A model generated the notes under the pieces. It searched no databases. It saw only the letters and a list, made by a program, of their open reading frames with translations, and had not been told where the DNA came from. The position numbers were made by a program, and so were the translations under genes. Shown in pieces: positions 22,772-33,950 of a stretch of DNA of 64,000 nucleotides (position 1 is its first letter; each line of letters opens with the position of its first letter). This stretch comes from Alnus glutinosa (Eukaryota; Streptophyta; Magnoliopsida; Fagales; Betulaceae), in NCBI RefSeq assembly GCF_958979055.1, contig NC_084898.1:3358001-3422000 (forward strand), given 5' to 3'.

Positions 22772-24149
22772 TGTCCAATTGCCCAAGAGAATCCTAAGAC
22801 AGAATGCGGTGGTGGGGGACCTGATTGATCAACGGTTGGGGGGCTGGAAGAGTGATCTTTTCCATGAAGTTTTCAAGCCCGAGGAAGCAAAAGTCATTGA
22901 AAATATCCCTTTGAGCCCCTACCTTCCCCCAGATAGATTGATTTGGAAAGACACAAAGGATGGAAAATTTTTTGTCCGCAACGCCTACCATTTGGGGAAG
23001 AATTTGGCAGATCTCTCAGGAGGGCAGAGCTCCCTTGTGACCAAGGAAAAAGGAAAGTGGAAATTTCTATGGGCACTGCGGGTTCCTAACCAAGTTAAAA
23101 TTTTTACATGGCGAGCATGTCATGAGATTCTTCCCACTCGTGCAAATCTTTTCAAGAGGAAAGTGGTGGAAAATAATTTATGTCCTTGCTGTAAGAGTGA
23201 GGTTGAAATTGCAATTCACACTCTTTGGTCGTGCCCGGCAGCCCAAGATGTCTAGGGGGAAACTGGGTCTTGCTTTCAGAAATGTAGAACTGAGTATGCA
23301 TCTTTTGTGGAGTTGTTTGAGGATTTCATTAGCAGATTCTCAAACGAAAATATGGAGCTTATGATAATTATTGCTCGGCGCATATGGCTTCGAAGAAACA
23401 CCCTAGTATTTGAAGGGGTTTTCTGCCATCCGTTTGAGATTTTTGAAGGGGCCGTAGTTTCACTAGGGGAGTTCCAAAGATGTAATAACCCAGACCTGTC
23501 TCCAGGGGATAGGGATGAAGGGGTGCTGCCGGCTAGACAACTAAGGTGGAGGCCTCCTCCAAATGGATTTATTAAAATAAATTGGAATGCTGCAATAAAC
23601 GAAAATGAGGGGTGCATTGGATTGGAAATCATAGCTAGAGGTTGCATGGGCGAATTTAAGGGAGCTTGGTGTGTCATGAAGCCCATAGCGTTCGAAGCAA
23701 AACTAGCTCAAGTAATGGCGGCTCTTTGGGCAGTTTTATTTGGAAGGGAGGCTAGTTTTTCTGAAGTTGTTTTCGAAGGTGATGCAGCTCAAGTGGAGGC
23801 TGAGATACACTCGTCTCCCCCCTATCTCTCAACAAATGGTCACATGATTGAGAGTATTATAGAAGAAGTTAAAGGTTCCAGGGGTGCGAAGTTTGTCCAT
23901 GTCAATAGAGAATGCAACACTGTTGCACTTGTGCGTGCTAAGGAAGCTGCGAATCGAAGACTCTCAAAAGTGTTGGCGCTAGGAGGTACCGGATTGTGTT
24001 TCTAGTCTAATTCTTAGGGAAAGTTTATGTCCTTAGATTCCTTTGTTTTTGGAATCAAGTTTTTTGTATCACTATTTAATCAATGAGAAGCTGCGACATT
24101 CTGTACAAAAAAAAAGAAAAAAAGAAAAAGAAAAAAAGAACAAAAGAAC
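22772..24149 (+). mobile_element. L1-type LINE fragment in a CBF relic, block B
   Basis: It has the same position and the same GAGAAACTC flanks (22763-22771 and 24150-24158) as the block A copy, so the insertion predates the duplication. Parts in order: the PPDRLIWKDTKDG linker, zf-RVT with CPCCKSEVEIAIHTLWSCP, a stop, then an RNase H region (23307-24005). The RNase H region runs uninterrupted to FVHVNRECNTVALV and a TAG. At the RNase H start the usual Asp is Asn (INWNAAIN). It lacks the CACTA fragment seen in block A. Inactive. Confidence 0.88.
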
Positions 24150-24315
24150 GAGAAACTCCATAAAGAAACCCCACCATTGCTTTCCATGTCATCCCAGTAC
24201 TCCAAGCCATTGTCTACACATGTACAGTGAGGAGGAGACAGTAGAAGACGTTGAGCCATATTCACCAGCAAGCCAGGCATGTCAAACAGAGCCTCCTCAT
24301 TCTAACACTACACTA
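24150..24315 (-). pseudogene. CBF C-terminal relic, block B
   Basis: This is the duplicate of the relic at 18718-18894. It encodes [18 protein letters not shown] and the NGGVSLWSF end. A few bases are missing near 24300, where the tyrosine-methionine codons should be. The same deletion junction into the 3' flank confirms common origin. Confidence 0.88.
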
Positions 24316-25050
24316 CTCTCTTGACTTAAAATCTTTTAAGGCAAGACACCCATTGGCTCGGCCACCGCATAAATACAAGTAAAAAGGAATGACTGATGAC
24401 TGATAAGAAACTTTGCTCCCCTCAGCTATCCTGTCAACCCTATTTGATTATTTAACATATTTTCCAAGCTAACCTCTGTGCCAGTGAAAAACACAGTAAA
24501 TAAATAAATAAATAAAATAAAAAATTATATGGTTTATTTTATGACTTATATTCGCGAGATAAAGTTCAAATAACTACAATTACACTTATTTATCTTGATT
24601 AATGATTACAATATAACAAGCTACTATTTATATGAGAATTAAATAATACAAATAGACTTGAACTACAATTAGGTAATAATTATTTTTTATCAACTGTGAT
24701 AAGGTAATAAACTTCGATAGTTAGGTTACACTCTTCAACTGTCATAACCTTCCACCTGTAATTTGAATTCCTCAATTCATGATATACAATATAAAGAATG
24801 CTAAAAAATTTTCTAGTGTCAATCTAAAAAGACATAAATGTAGTAAAAAAATTACATCTATATCCTTCTAAATGCCATGGATATAATTTTTTAATTATAT
24901 TTTTATCTTTTCAGATAAATCTGTTAATAATAACAGAGGAGCTCTATCCGGCTACCGGCCAATCCTCATGGCCGGAGTATATATGCACTATGCAAACTTT
25001 TTCTAACCTTTTGCTACGACTAAAACCCTGTCCCTGTCCAAATTCTATTG
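24316..25050. other. 3' flank of CBF copy 4
   Basis: This is a repeated non-coding block matching 18895-19613 and 12060-12761. No gene is seen. Confidence 0.7.
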
Positions 25051-25731
25051 TTAGATTGAGAAACTCCATAAAGAAACCCCACCATTGCTTTCCATGTCAT
25101 CCCAGTCCAAGTCATCGTCTACACATGTACAGTGAGGAGGAGACAGTAGAAGACCTTGAGCCATACTCACCAGCAAGCCAGGCATGTCAAACAGAGCCTC
25201 CTCATCCATATACAACACACTACTGTCTTGCACGCCCTTCGCCTCCGCCTCCTCAATAAACACACTCGGCTGGAATCCCTCCGCCGCCTCTGCCGCAGCC
25301 CTTCTAATCTCCCCCGCGTCCGTCGAAGCCGGCAGGCGCACACTCCACGCCGAGTCGGCGAAGTTGAGACACGCGGAGGTTCCCCTAAGCGCCAGAGCCG
25401 CCACGTCGTGCGCCCGCGCCGCCATCTCCGCACTCGGGTACGTGCCGAGCCATATCCTGGTCTTCTCATTGGGTTTGCGCATTTCAGAGACCCACTTGTT
25501 CTTGTTCCTCCTCCTAACGCCGCGATAAACTGGGTGCCTCGTCTCCTTGAATTTCTTCCGGCCCGCGCGCCTCTTTGGCATGCTGGAAGCTAGGAGAAGC
25601 TCTTCTTCGTCCGAGTGAACAACGGCTCGGCGAGCAGAGGTGCCGGCGTCGGACAACGAAGAAGTACTCTCGGGCTTCTCGGATGCAGACCCAAATGGAT
25701 AAGGATCTGAGTATCGGCTGAAGATATCCAT
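25051..25731 (-). CDS. DREB1: CBF/DREB1-type transcription factor, array copy 4
   Basis: This intronless gene encodes 226 residues. The AP2 domain (about 67-124) has [16 protein letters not shown] and DSAWS on either side, Val at position 14 and Lys86 at position 19. It carries one copy of the acidic [20 protein letters not shown] region and ends LWSFSI. It may be closest to the ancestral form because it lacks both the 51-bp duplication of copy 2 and the EQQ insertion of copy 3. The TATA box is at 25797-25802. Predicted role as for the other copies. Confidence 0.95.
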   Translation of the reverse strand: MDIFSRYSDPYPFGSASEKPESTSSLSDAGTSARRAVVHSDEEELLLASSMPKRRAGRKKFKETRHPVYRGVRRRNKNKWVSEMRKPNEKTRIWLGTYPSAEMAARAHDVAALALRGTSACLNFADSAWSVRLPASTDAGEIRRAAAEAAEGFQPSVFIEEAEAKGVQDSSVLYMDEEALFDMPGLLVSMAQGLLLSPPHCTCVDDDLDWDDMESNGGVSLWSFSI

Positions 25732-25796
25732 TTGAAAGTGACTAACTGCGAGTGATTTTGGTCCTGAAGAAGCCAGTCAGTGAGCGAGAGAGTTCT

Positions 25797-25833
25797 TTTA
25801 TAGCTTTGGTGTAAAGGTAGCTTTGGTCATGTG
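25797..25833 (-). promoter_or_regulatory. TATA box and altered G-box of CBF copy 4
   Basis: TATAAA on the minus strand lies at 25797-25802, about 70 bp before the ATG. The G-box position reads CATGTG (25828-25833), as in copy 2. Confidence 0.55.
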
Positions 25834-26309
25834 GCTGCGAATTGAACACGTAACACACGGAATTGGATGAGCTGTGGCCCCACGTCATCTTAAATTTTTT
25901 CAATTTTAGTCTTTTTAAATGCTTAAAGTAGAAGAAGGTATTGACTTATTGTTCCTTCAATAGCCGTCTTGGGGTTGTCCTCCTCGACCAAGTGTGTAGG
26001 ACGTGTTACTTTCGTGGCAAGCTTACGTGGCGTGAGTTTTGTTGCTAAAACATATAGCACGTTTATAATTTCGTCTTTTATGACCAGCGAGCCACTTCTC
26101 AGCCATGCCGTCATGGTTTTTATATTACCCTTTCTTTCTTTTTTTTTTTCTTTTTTTTTTTTAGGCTTAGTACGACGCAATTAAAGTCTTAATCTTTTTT
26201 ATATCAGGTTTGGCTGGTCACTTCGTGTATTATTTTTATCAAGTAAATTTAAAGAGAAATATTTAAAGTATTAAATCTTTTATTAATAGATGAATAACGT
26301 GGAATTTAT

Positions 26310-26488
26310 TTATTATTATCTGTAATAAAACTTATGCCTGGTGCCAATCTTAACATCGACCGATTTAATTAAAAGTCTCATATGTAAGGCTGGTCCCAAA
26401 AGTTAATTTGTACTTTCTAGGTTCGAACCTGAGATCATAGGAGCATTTCAAAGTTTAGTAGTTCTATCAACTGAACTAATCCCTGGAA
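26310..26488 (-). mobile_element. tRNA-derived SINE-like element
   Basis: On the minus strand the head reads GGGATTAGTTCAGTTGATAG (ending at plus 26486), a good pol III A box. It is followed about 40 bp later by AGGTTCGAACCT (26419-26430), a good B box. Spacing and order match a tRNA-derived SINE head. A non-tRNA body follows toward 26310. The tail boundary is uncertain. A truncated head is also left in block B near 20745. It is not a functional tRNA because the acceptor ends do not pair. Confidence 0.6.
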
Positions 26489-27597
26489 GTTTAAAATTCG
26501 GTTTTTAGTCAACTTCTTTGACGATTGAGTTGGTAAACTATTAATAAAATTTTATAAATTATATGATTCTGATTCCTAAAAGTCTGAAAAATCCCTATTT
26601 AAAAAATAAAAAAATCTTTTTGACACCCAAAATTCAAAAAAATTTATCTCTTTTAAAATCTGAAAAAATTATATTTGCTTATGGTCTTGAAAAGTGCCAT
26701 TTGAATTTAATTTAAAAAAGTATTTTAATGTGATATATAAACGTGACAAATACTTTTTGGTAAGTTTTACATTTGAAAAGTGTTTTGTATGTATTTTGAA
26801 TTGTTTATTAATAATTTTGAAAAAAATGTTTTTTTTTTTTTAAAAATTTTGAAAAAGAAAATGTTTTCGAAGACCTTGAGAAAAAAATGTACGACATGAG
26901 GAGTAAAGTGTTTTTTTTTCAAAAGTTTTACCTTGGTTAAAAGAATAAGAAAAAAACCGTCAATTTTAATTACGTGTTTATTGTGATGTCATAAACCCTC
27001 TGGCTGTGGCTGGCTCTATGACGTCTTGAATTGAACTAGTCACCACCAAAGAGAAGAGCCCGGTCCACAGTCTTTGCAAGTTAAAACAACGACGTCGTTT
27101 TCGAGAACCATTGCATGGGGTTAATCCGGTCGTGTTCACACCAGAAGCCGCTGTTTGAGTTCACACTCCTCATATGGAGGCTGTTGTCTGTTGACAATTT
27201 AAGGACACGTGGTACTTGGAAGTTCACGAAAAATCAGGTTCCTGTATACGAGGTTTCGCCCACGGGTTTACAATACATGGACCACGTGGACTTTCAAGAA
27301 GAGTTTGTAGGCTACGGGCCGTACGTGTATGTGTAATCTCCGTGTGCCGACGTGCCTCCCCCTTTGATGACAATAAATATATCGTGTGGGCCGGATACTG
27401 ATCCAATTGGGTTTCAGCCCATCATTGAGGAACTTTGGGTTCGGCCCAGCTAATTTCCCAAGAGACTTTGGAATACTTGGAATGTTAATTTTGGGGCCCA
27501 AAGCAATGAGGTCATGGAAATTGGAACCTCATTAGTCCACGGATTTAGACGTTTTTTCAAAATTAAATTGTAAGTTCTACAGAAAAATAATTATCCT
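26489..27597. other. 5' module of CBF copy 4
   Basis: This is the counterpart of 13601-15281, with the conserved G-box cluster at about 27080-27360. The AAAAAGTTCACG of block A is shortened by 3 bp here. No gene is called. Confidence 0.6.
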
Positions 27598-28237
27598 GCA
27601 ACCCATAAATTAGGGATATACAGACTCCCTAAAAATTATGTTAAAGATTTGAGGCGGACTTTCTTCCAACCTTATAAAATTCCTAACATGAAATATAACT
27701 GCCTTTTTTAGAACATGAATCGCATAATTGGCCCCTCTTTTCGCATCGATAACCCTATATGATGTAGGGATTTGAGCTCCGATTTGATACCTTAAATAAA
27801 GTGCCTAATTCTACTGAGAGAAGGGGATTCCGCATTAACCTCATTCACTACCTACATTGAGCTTCAATTCTGAAGCCCTCAAGCGAAGCACGTGATTCTT
27901 ATACCAACTGATTAGGAAGAGCGAGAACCCCACCAAAAAGTATAGAGTTCCTCCTAAACCATATTTTTCCGTGTCAATACTGCCTAAAATTCTATTTCCG
28001 TAGAGGTGCGTCTCTTCAAAACAGCTTCAAGAACTCTACTCATGCTTGTACCCATGACAGAAGGACATTCCCATAGAATATGCACTACAGACTCAACCTT
28101 GACTATGCAAATGGGACATAACTGATCATCTACAACTCTTCTATGAAATAGGTTTTCCTTTGTCAGAAGAAGGTTATTACATACTTTCAAGAAAAACATC
28201 TTGGTAACGTTGTGAACACCCGCTTCTTTGGATCAAT
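27598..28237 (-). pseudogene. Longer LINE fragment (zf-RVT plus RNase H end), block C
   Basis: Minus-strand frames give KACNNLLLTKENLF-like sequence, CPICIVKVESVVHILWECP (zf-RVT, 27984-28199) and, at lower coordinates, diverged RNase H sequence. The right boundary is CCATGCATCATT at 28238-28249, the partner of the same 12-mer on the tail side in blocks A and B. The left side has lost its copy. The uninserted target survives at 29926-29937. Confidence 0.7.
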
Positions 28238-28252
28238 CCATGCATCATTAGA

Positions 28253-28950
28253 GTACTTAGAATAACAGATTTTTATTTTTATTTTTTATTTTTTATTCCT
28301 AGTCAATTTGTTTTATCTTCCAAAATGTCTTTTTCGATCTATTCTAAGCTTATAGTTAGTGAGGTAATTTTATAATACTAAACACAAGGCTTCAAAAGGA
28401 AAGGAATTAATGTCAGAATCAGATCAATCTAAAGCTGGTAATTATCTCAAATATGGAAAGCCTAACTAATGCTACCAATAATATAAAGATGACAAATCCT
28501 AACGTTTTTTTTTTAAAAAAAAAAGTTTTAGAAATAAAAGTAAGTACCCAAATTGACGTATATATTAAATTATAGAAAATGTGGGTCCCCTAAATTTAAT
28601 GGTGCATTTGAAAATGAGATATGTAGGAGATGTATTTATATATATCATCAGATATAATACGTTTACAACATTTGTACAACTCTTATATAACCACGACAAT
28701 TTTTATTTTTATTTTTATTTTTTTTAAATTAGTCATTGGATATGTAAGACCCACATATAAAAAAACAAATTAAATGATTAGTTTAAAAAAAAAAAGTTGT
28801 ACAAAGGTCGTTAAAGTATTGTATTTCATATATCATTTTTCTAAATCATATAAACATACCAAATTCTTTTTATAATTATAATATAAATATTATTTAAATA
28901 ATATTGAAAAATAATAAAAAGTCCAACTTAAACATATTGCGCCTCAAAAT
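28253..28950. repeat. Duplicated spacer X, first copy
   Basis: This non-coding segment is repeated at 30779-31455 in the same orientation (for example CTAAAGCTGGTAATTATCTC and GGAAAGCCTAACTAATGCTA in both). No gene is seen. Confidence 0.75.
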
Positions 28951-28954
28951 ATAA

Positions 28955-29937
28955 TAAATTTATATTTGCTTATGGTTTTTAAAAGTGCTATTTGCTTTTA
29001 ATTTAAAAAAGTATTTTGATGTAATATAAACTTGAGAAGTATTTGTTGGTAGGGTTCACATTTGAAAAGTATTTTATACGTATTTTGAATTGTTTATTAA
29101 TAGTTTTGAAAAAAAGTGTATTTTTAAATTTTGAAAATAAAAAGAAAATTGTTTTCAAATACCCTGTGAAAAAAATGTATTACATGAGAAAAGTGCTTTT
29201 TTTCTTTTCAAAAGTTTTACCTTGGTTAAAAGAGAAGATAAAAACCGTTAATAATATTCTATTTTAATTAATGCTCCGTTTGTTTTGTCGTAAAATGATT
29301 TTCGTCATAAAATGGTTTTATTGAAGTTATTTTTCTAAAAAATATTTTTTGTCGAAAACATTTTTCGGTGTTTGGTGCGTACGGAAAATCATAAATATTT
29401 TTTATATTTTTATTCAATCATATTAACCTATAAAAATTAATTTTTATATAAAACATATATATATTAATATAAAATAATATAAAAATCACCGAAAATGAGC
29501 TGTCACTGACTGACTGAATTTTAACCATTTTTGCCGGATTTTGTTCACACCAAAAGCCGCTGTTTGAGTTCACACTTCACAAGGAGGCTGTTGACACTTT
29601 AAAAGACACTTGGACCGTGGACTTTCCAGAAGAGTTTGTAGGGTACGGTACGTGTATGTGTAATCTCCGTGTGCCGCCGAGCCTCCCCTTTGATGACAAT
29701 AAATATCGTGTGGGCCGGATACTGATCCAATTGGGTTTCAGCCCATCATTGAGGAACATTGGGTTCGGCCCAACAAATTTCACAAGAGACTTTGGTATAC
29801 TTGGAATGTTAATTTTGGGGCCCAAAACAATGAGGTATTGGAAATTGGAAGGTCATTAGTCCACGGATTTACACGTTTTTTCAAAATTAAATTGAATGTT
29901 TTGCAGATAATAATCATCCTGCAACCCATGCATCATT
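28955..29937. other. Orphan CBF 5' module with no CBF gene
   Basis: The sequence matches the CBF 5' modules (TTTGCTTATGG, TTACCTTGGTTAAAAGA, TTCACACCAAAAGCCGCTG, GGACTTTCCAGAAGAGTTTG), but no CBF coding sequence lies on its lower-coordinate side. A transposon fragment related to the 5698-6253 element (GCTCCGTTTGTTTTGTCG from 29271) replaces part of it. It is probably what remains of a lost fifth unit. Confidence 0.65.
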
Positions 29938-29947
29938 AGAGTACTTC

Positions 29948-30778
29948 GAATTTGTTTGGGTGTGATTCAAAAATAGTAATTTTAAAATATGTGATTTAAA
30001 AAATAATATTTAAAAACGTAATTAATTGTTTGGCTTTTAAAGTTGAATGTTATGGTTCGTTTGGGTTTATGATTTCAAAAAGTGAGATTTAAAAATAGCG
30101 ATTTTAAAATGTGTGATTTAAAATAGTGACTTTTAAAAACGCAGTTAAGTGTTTGGTAAAATCACAGTTTGACCTTTAAAATCACAGGTTAGCATTTTAA
30201 AATACTTCGTTTTTAAAAAAGCACCCCATTGCCTGCGATTTGAATAAGCACTTTTCTAGATTTTCAAATCGTAATTTTTTAAAAACGCAGTTGTCAAACG
30301 GTTCATTTTCTACGATTTGATTTAGGGTGCGTTTGGGATTGCGATTTCGTAGACAATAAGTGCGATTTTAAACCAAATCGCAGAACATAGATCGTTTGGG
30401 AATTGCGTTTTTAAAAATTGCGATTTGAAAACGCAAAAAATCTGCTTTTTCAAATCGCAGATAAGATGATGTTTTTTTGAAAACGCAGAAATTTAAAGGT
30501 AAATTCGCGATTTTAAAGGCTAAACTGCGATTTTGCCAAACACTTAACTGCGTTTTTAAAAATCATTTTTTTCAAAACGCACATTTTAAAATCGTTATTT
30601 TAAATCGCACTTTTTGAAATCGCAAACCTAAACGAACCCTTAAAATCACATTTTTTTCTCTACAAAATCACAATCTCAAACGCACCCTTACCCTTTAAAA
30701 TTTTACGTTTTTAAAAAAGCATCTCCTTGACTGTAAATCACATTTTTTACCTACAAAATCATAATCTCAATCGCACAT
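29948..30778. mobile_element. Stack of Tourist-like MITEs
   Basis: Comparison with the duplicate at 28245-28256 shows this segment is an insertion at a TTA site (TTC at 29945-29947, TTA at 30779-30781). The outer ends read GAATTTGTTTGGGTGTGATT and AATCTCAATCGCACAT. Inside, a second element runs from GGGTGCGTTTGGGATTGCG (30325) to CAATCTCAAACGCACCC (30687) with TTA on both sides. A third pair of ends lies at about 30054 (GGTTCGTTTGGGTTTATG) and 30641 (AACCTAAACGAACCC), also next to TTA. All encode nothing. Confidence 0.75.
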
Positions 30779-31455
30779 TTAGAATAACAGATTTTTTTTT
30801 TTTTATTTAATTCCCTGTCAATTTGTTTTATCTTCCAAAATGTCTTTTCAATCTATTCTAAGCATAGTTAGCGAGGTAACTTTATAATACTAAACACAAC
30901 GCTTCAAAAAGAAAGAAATTAATGTCAGAATCAGATCTATCTAAAGCTGGTAATTATCTCAAATATGGAAAGCCTAACTAATGCTACCAATAATCTAAAG
31001 ATGACAAATCCTAACGCTTTTTTTTTTTTTTAAAAAGTTTTACAAATAAAAGTAAGTACTCAAATTGACGTATGTATTAAATTATATGACATGCGGGTCC
31101 TTTAAATTTAATGGTAAATTTAAAAATGAGATGTGTAGGAGATGTATTTATATATATATCATGAGATATGATACGTTTACAACATTTGTACCACTCTTAT
31201 ATAACTTCAACAATTTTTTTAAAAAAAAAAAAAAAAAAAAATCAGCCATTTGGATATGTAAGAGTAAGTCCCACATGTAAAAAAAATAGATCAAATAGTT
31301 AGTTTGAAAAAAAAATTGAATAAAGGTTATTAACATATTATATCTCATATATATATATCATTTCTCTAAATCATATAATCATACCAATTTCTTTTTATAA
31401 TATAATATAAATATTGAAAAATAATAAAGAAGTCCAACTTAAATATATTGCGCCT
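30779..31455. repeat. Duplicated spacer X, second copy; distal edge of the CBF array
   Basis: It matches 28253-28950 with scattered substitutions and indels. After about 31455 the similarity stops, which marks the array border. Confidence 0.75.
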
Positions 31456-33339
31456 CAAAATTTATGGAGCCGCCCACGATAGACAATATTCAATCTGTAT
31501 GGATGATCATTGATGATTAGACGCACGAAAGAAAGAAAAAGTAAGGTAAAAAGAAAAGAGAAAATCATATCTAAGAAACCAATTAAGATCATTAGGGAGA
31601 CATCTTGGGTGGAAAACTACTTTTCTAGATCGAGATGTCCTGCCACACTGCGAGGGGGGCCAATAGAAACAGAGAGCTTTCTTTTGAGATGCATGATATC
31701 ATTGTGTCAACCTCATTGGATGCTTGTTCCCCTTTTCTTCACATTTATAGGAACCAAACCATCCAATTATTATTATTTTTTCTTTAAAGAAATATTTTCT
31801 TATTAATTGCAATGATTTTCCCTTTTCTTGCCTTCTTGGTAGATGCCTTGACAACCACACAATCCAATTTTGTTTAAACAATTATTTTCTTTGTGGTTGC
31901 TATGATTCCATTGTGTTGCCTTCTTGGTAGATGTCACATCCTTTTTCTTCTTCTTTTAATATTACTACTTGAATCTTGATCGTACTCTTTATCTTTTAAA
32001 AAATATTTTCTTATGGAATTGGACCAATTGGTAAGTAAAGTAGCTGTGTAGCTCAGTTTCCCAACTTACCCAAATTGGAGCATCTCATAAACCTATATAT
32101 ATATATTCCCATTTTTCATTTTTTAAATCATCTTTGATCAGCCATCAGATTTGGAACATTAAAGGAGGATATATAGTTGTTTAAATAAACTTTTGTCTAA
32201 AATAGATCCCGATAGGTGCAATCAGTTATTCGAAACGAGTGAGTCCTACCCCTACCGTTAATGGTAGTCACATGGAGACCAGTAAGGGCCATGACCCCCA
32301 CAAAAAGTTAATATGACTACCATGTTGAGGAAGTAGGGTTTGTGGTTGGGTACGTTTGGTATGTGAAATGACTATTTTAATAGAAAAATGAATAGTTTTT
32401 ATTGATGATAGAAGAAGGTGAAATGGAAGAGCCTTAATTAATTAGAATAACCACTCGTATGAATTATAAAGGAAAAGTGTAATTCTACGTGTATTTTAAG
32501 TGTTCATAAAAAAATGAAGTGGCTTTAAAATTACAATTGGTCATGTAATTGATCAAATAATGATTTAGATCAAATAGTAATTTTGAAAGCCATTTCATTT
32601 TTTAATGGACACTTGATGAATATGGCTTAACGTATGTACACGTAGAATTAGTCAAAGGAAAATCTATTATTTAAAGTGAGGAATAACTATTTATCTCAAT
32701 TATTCATTTCTCTATTATTTGATCATTATAGTGGCTGTAATTTTAAGATGAAATGGAAACCTAGTCAGATTTGACCTAGCTAGAATAACGTAACTTAACA
32801 ACCTTGACTTTGTTGATATATATAGTACATGATGGATATGATTAATTATCTCTTAATTTTCTTCAAAAACAACTTTAGAAATTATGAAAGAAATATTGTG
32901 GGTGCCATGAAAATCACTTGTATTTCTTTCTCTACTTAAATCCTTCTTTTGTTCTATTTTGAATTATATTTATCATATATTTTGTATATTATATAAAACA
33001 TAATATATAAAGAGAACAAAAAAAAAAAAAAATCATTATTACAATTTACCGGCCCCTCTAGAAAATGAATTCATGGCAACATTACTGCAGGTCAAAATTT
33101 CCTACAGTTTAAAAAAAATTATAAATTCTTATGAAATTTAAGCCGTTTATTTATCTTGAAACGTTTAAACAATTGCTACCTATTAAAAGTGTGGACTGTT
33201 ATAATTAAAAATTAAGTACTTTTTTTTTTTTTTTTTTTTTTTGAGGTTCTTGTTGTGTATGTTCAAAAAAGTTCGATGAATGAAAAAGATTAAAGACGTC
33301 AGCTTCATGGGTGATGATTCGAATATATAACGTAGTATT

Positions 33340-33340
<1 letters not shown>
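31456..33340. other. Intergenic sequence, nothing recognised
   Basis: AT-rich sequence with homopolymer runs. I see no domain-bearing frame, RNA gene or transposon end that I can support. Confidence 0.5.
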
Positions 33341-33342
<2 letters not shown>

Positions 33343-33381
<39 letters not shown>

Positions 33382-33406
33382 ATATATATATATATATATA
33401 TATATA
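33343..33406. repeat. Compound (CT)n(TA)n microsatellite
   Basis: A CT run of about 36 bp passes directly into a TA run of about 26 bp. It resembles the compound repeat at 850-908. Confidence 0.95.
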
Positions 33407-33718
33407 GGAGTCTTGTCGAGAGAGAGAGACGTGTCACCAAATAGCGAGTTAAAGGTGATGAAGATGGGAGGAAAGCATAGCAGGAGATGTCGGCCATGCT
33501 TGTGATCCGCCATGGCCCATATATATATATATGTATATATAGTCAACCTTTTTTTTCTTCTTTGTCTTTCGAGCAGATTCAAAGTTGGAAGGATTTCGGC
33601 TTCTTATTTCGCATCAGACGAAACTCCCACCAAAATCACTTTGGTTTCTGAATATGGACTAAAAGGTAACCAACAAGACTAAACAACACCTTTTCAACAC
33701 TGAATTAAGGTCCCCCCG

Positions 33719-33950
33719 GCCTCCTCCCTTCGGAGTTCATGGCTGACTTGCAACCTCACTTTACTAGTAGGCGTGTTTGGTAGAGTGTTTTGTTGCCCCT
33801 CCTCCCTTCGGAGTTAATGGCTGACTTGCTACTTTGTTTTATTAGGCGTGTTTGGTAAAGAGTTTTGTTGTCCCGACCCTCTTTTCTACAGAGTTTATGG
33901 CCGACTTGTAACTTCACTTTACTAGACGTGTTTGGAAAAGTGTTTTGTTG
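33719..33950. repeat. Imperfect tandem repeat, period about 75-80 bp, three copies
   Basis: Units near 33719-33797, 33797-33871 and 33872-33950 share GAGTTNATGGC(T/C)GACTTG, a TTACT/TTATTAG segment, CGTGTTTGG and GTTTTGTTG in order. The third is most diverged. No frame or known family was recognised. Confidence 0.8.

Larger units (their letters stand above)
12275..31455. repeat. Tandem segmental array of CBF units
   Basis: Blocks recur in the same order: a 3' flank, a CBF gene, and a 5' module. 3' flanks lie at 12275-12761, 15640-16172, 19095-19613, 22240-22771 and 24530-25050. Genes follow at 12762, 19614 and 25051. 5' modules lie at 13497-15281, 20304-21880 and 25732-27597, with an orphan at about 28955-29937. 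The stretches 15060-16170 and 21660-22770 are nearly identical, with an offset near 6.6 kb. A further segment, 28253-28950, is repeated at 30779-31455. LINE insertions and two CBF relics are shared by two blocks, so they predate the last duplication. Confidence 0.85.

Noticed and set aside
26415-26488. Functional tRNA gene on the minus strand
   Set aside because: A and B boxes are good, but the acceptor stem does not pair and there is no clear anticodon arm; a SINE head fits better.
33183-33582. Open frames over 33183-33582
   Set aside because: They consist of CT and TA microsatellite translation (RERERE, IYIYIY) with no domain.
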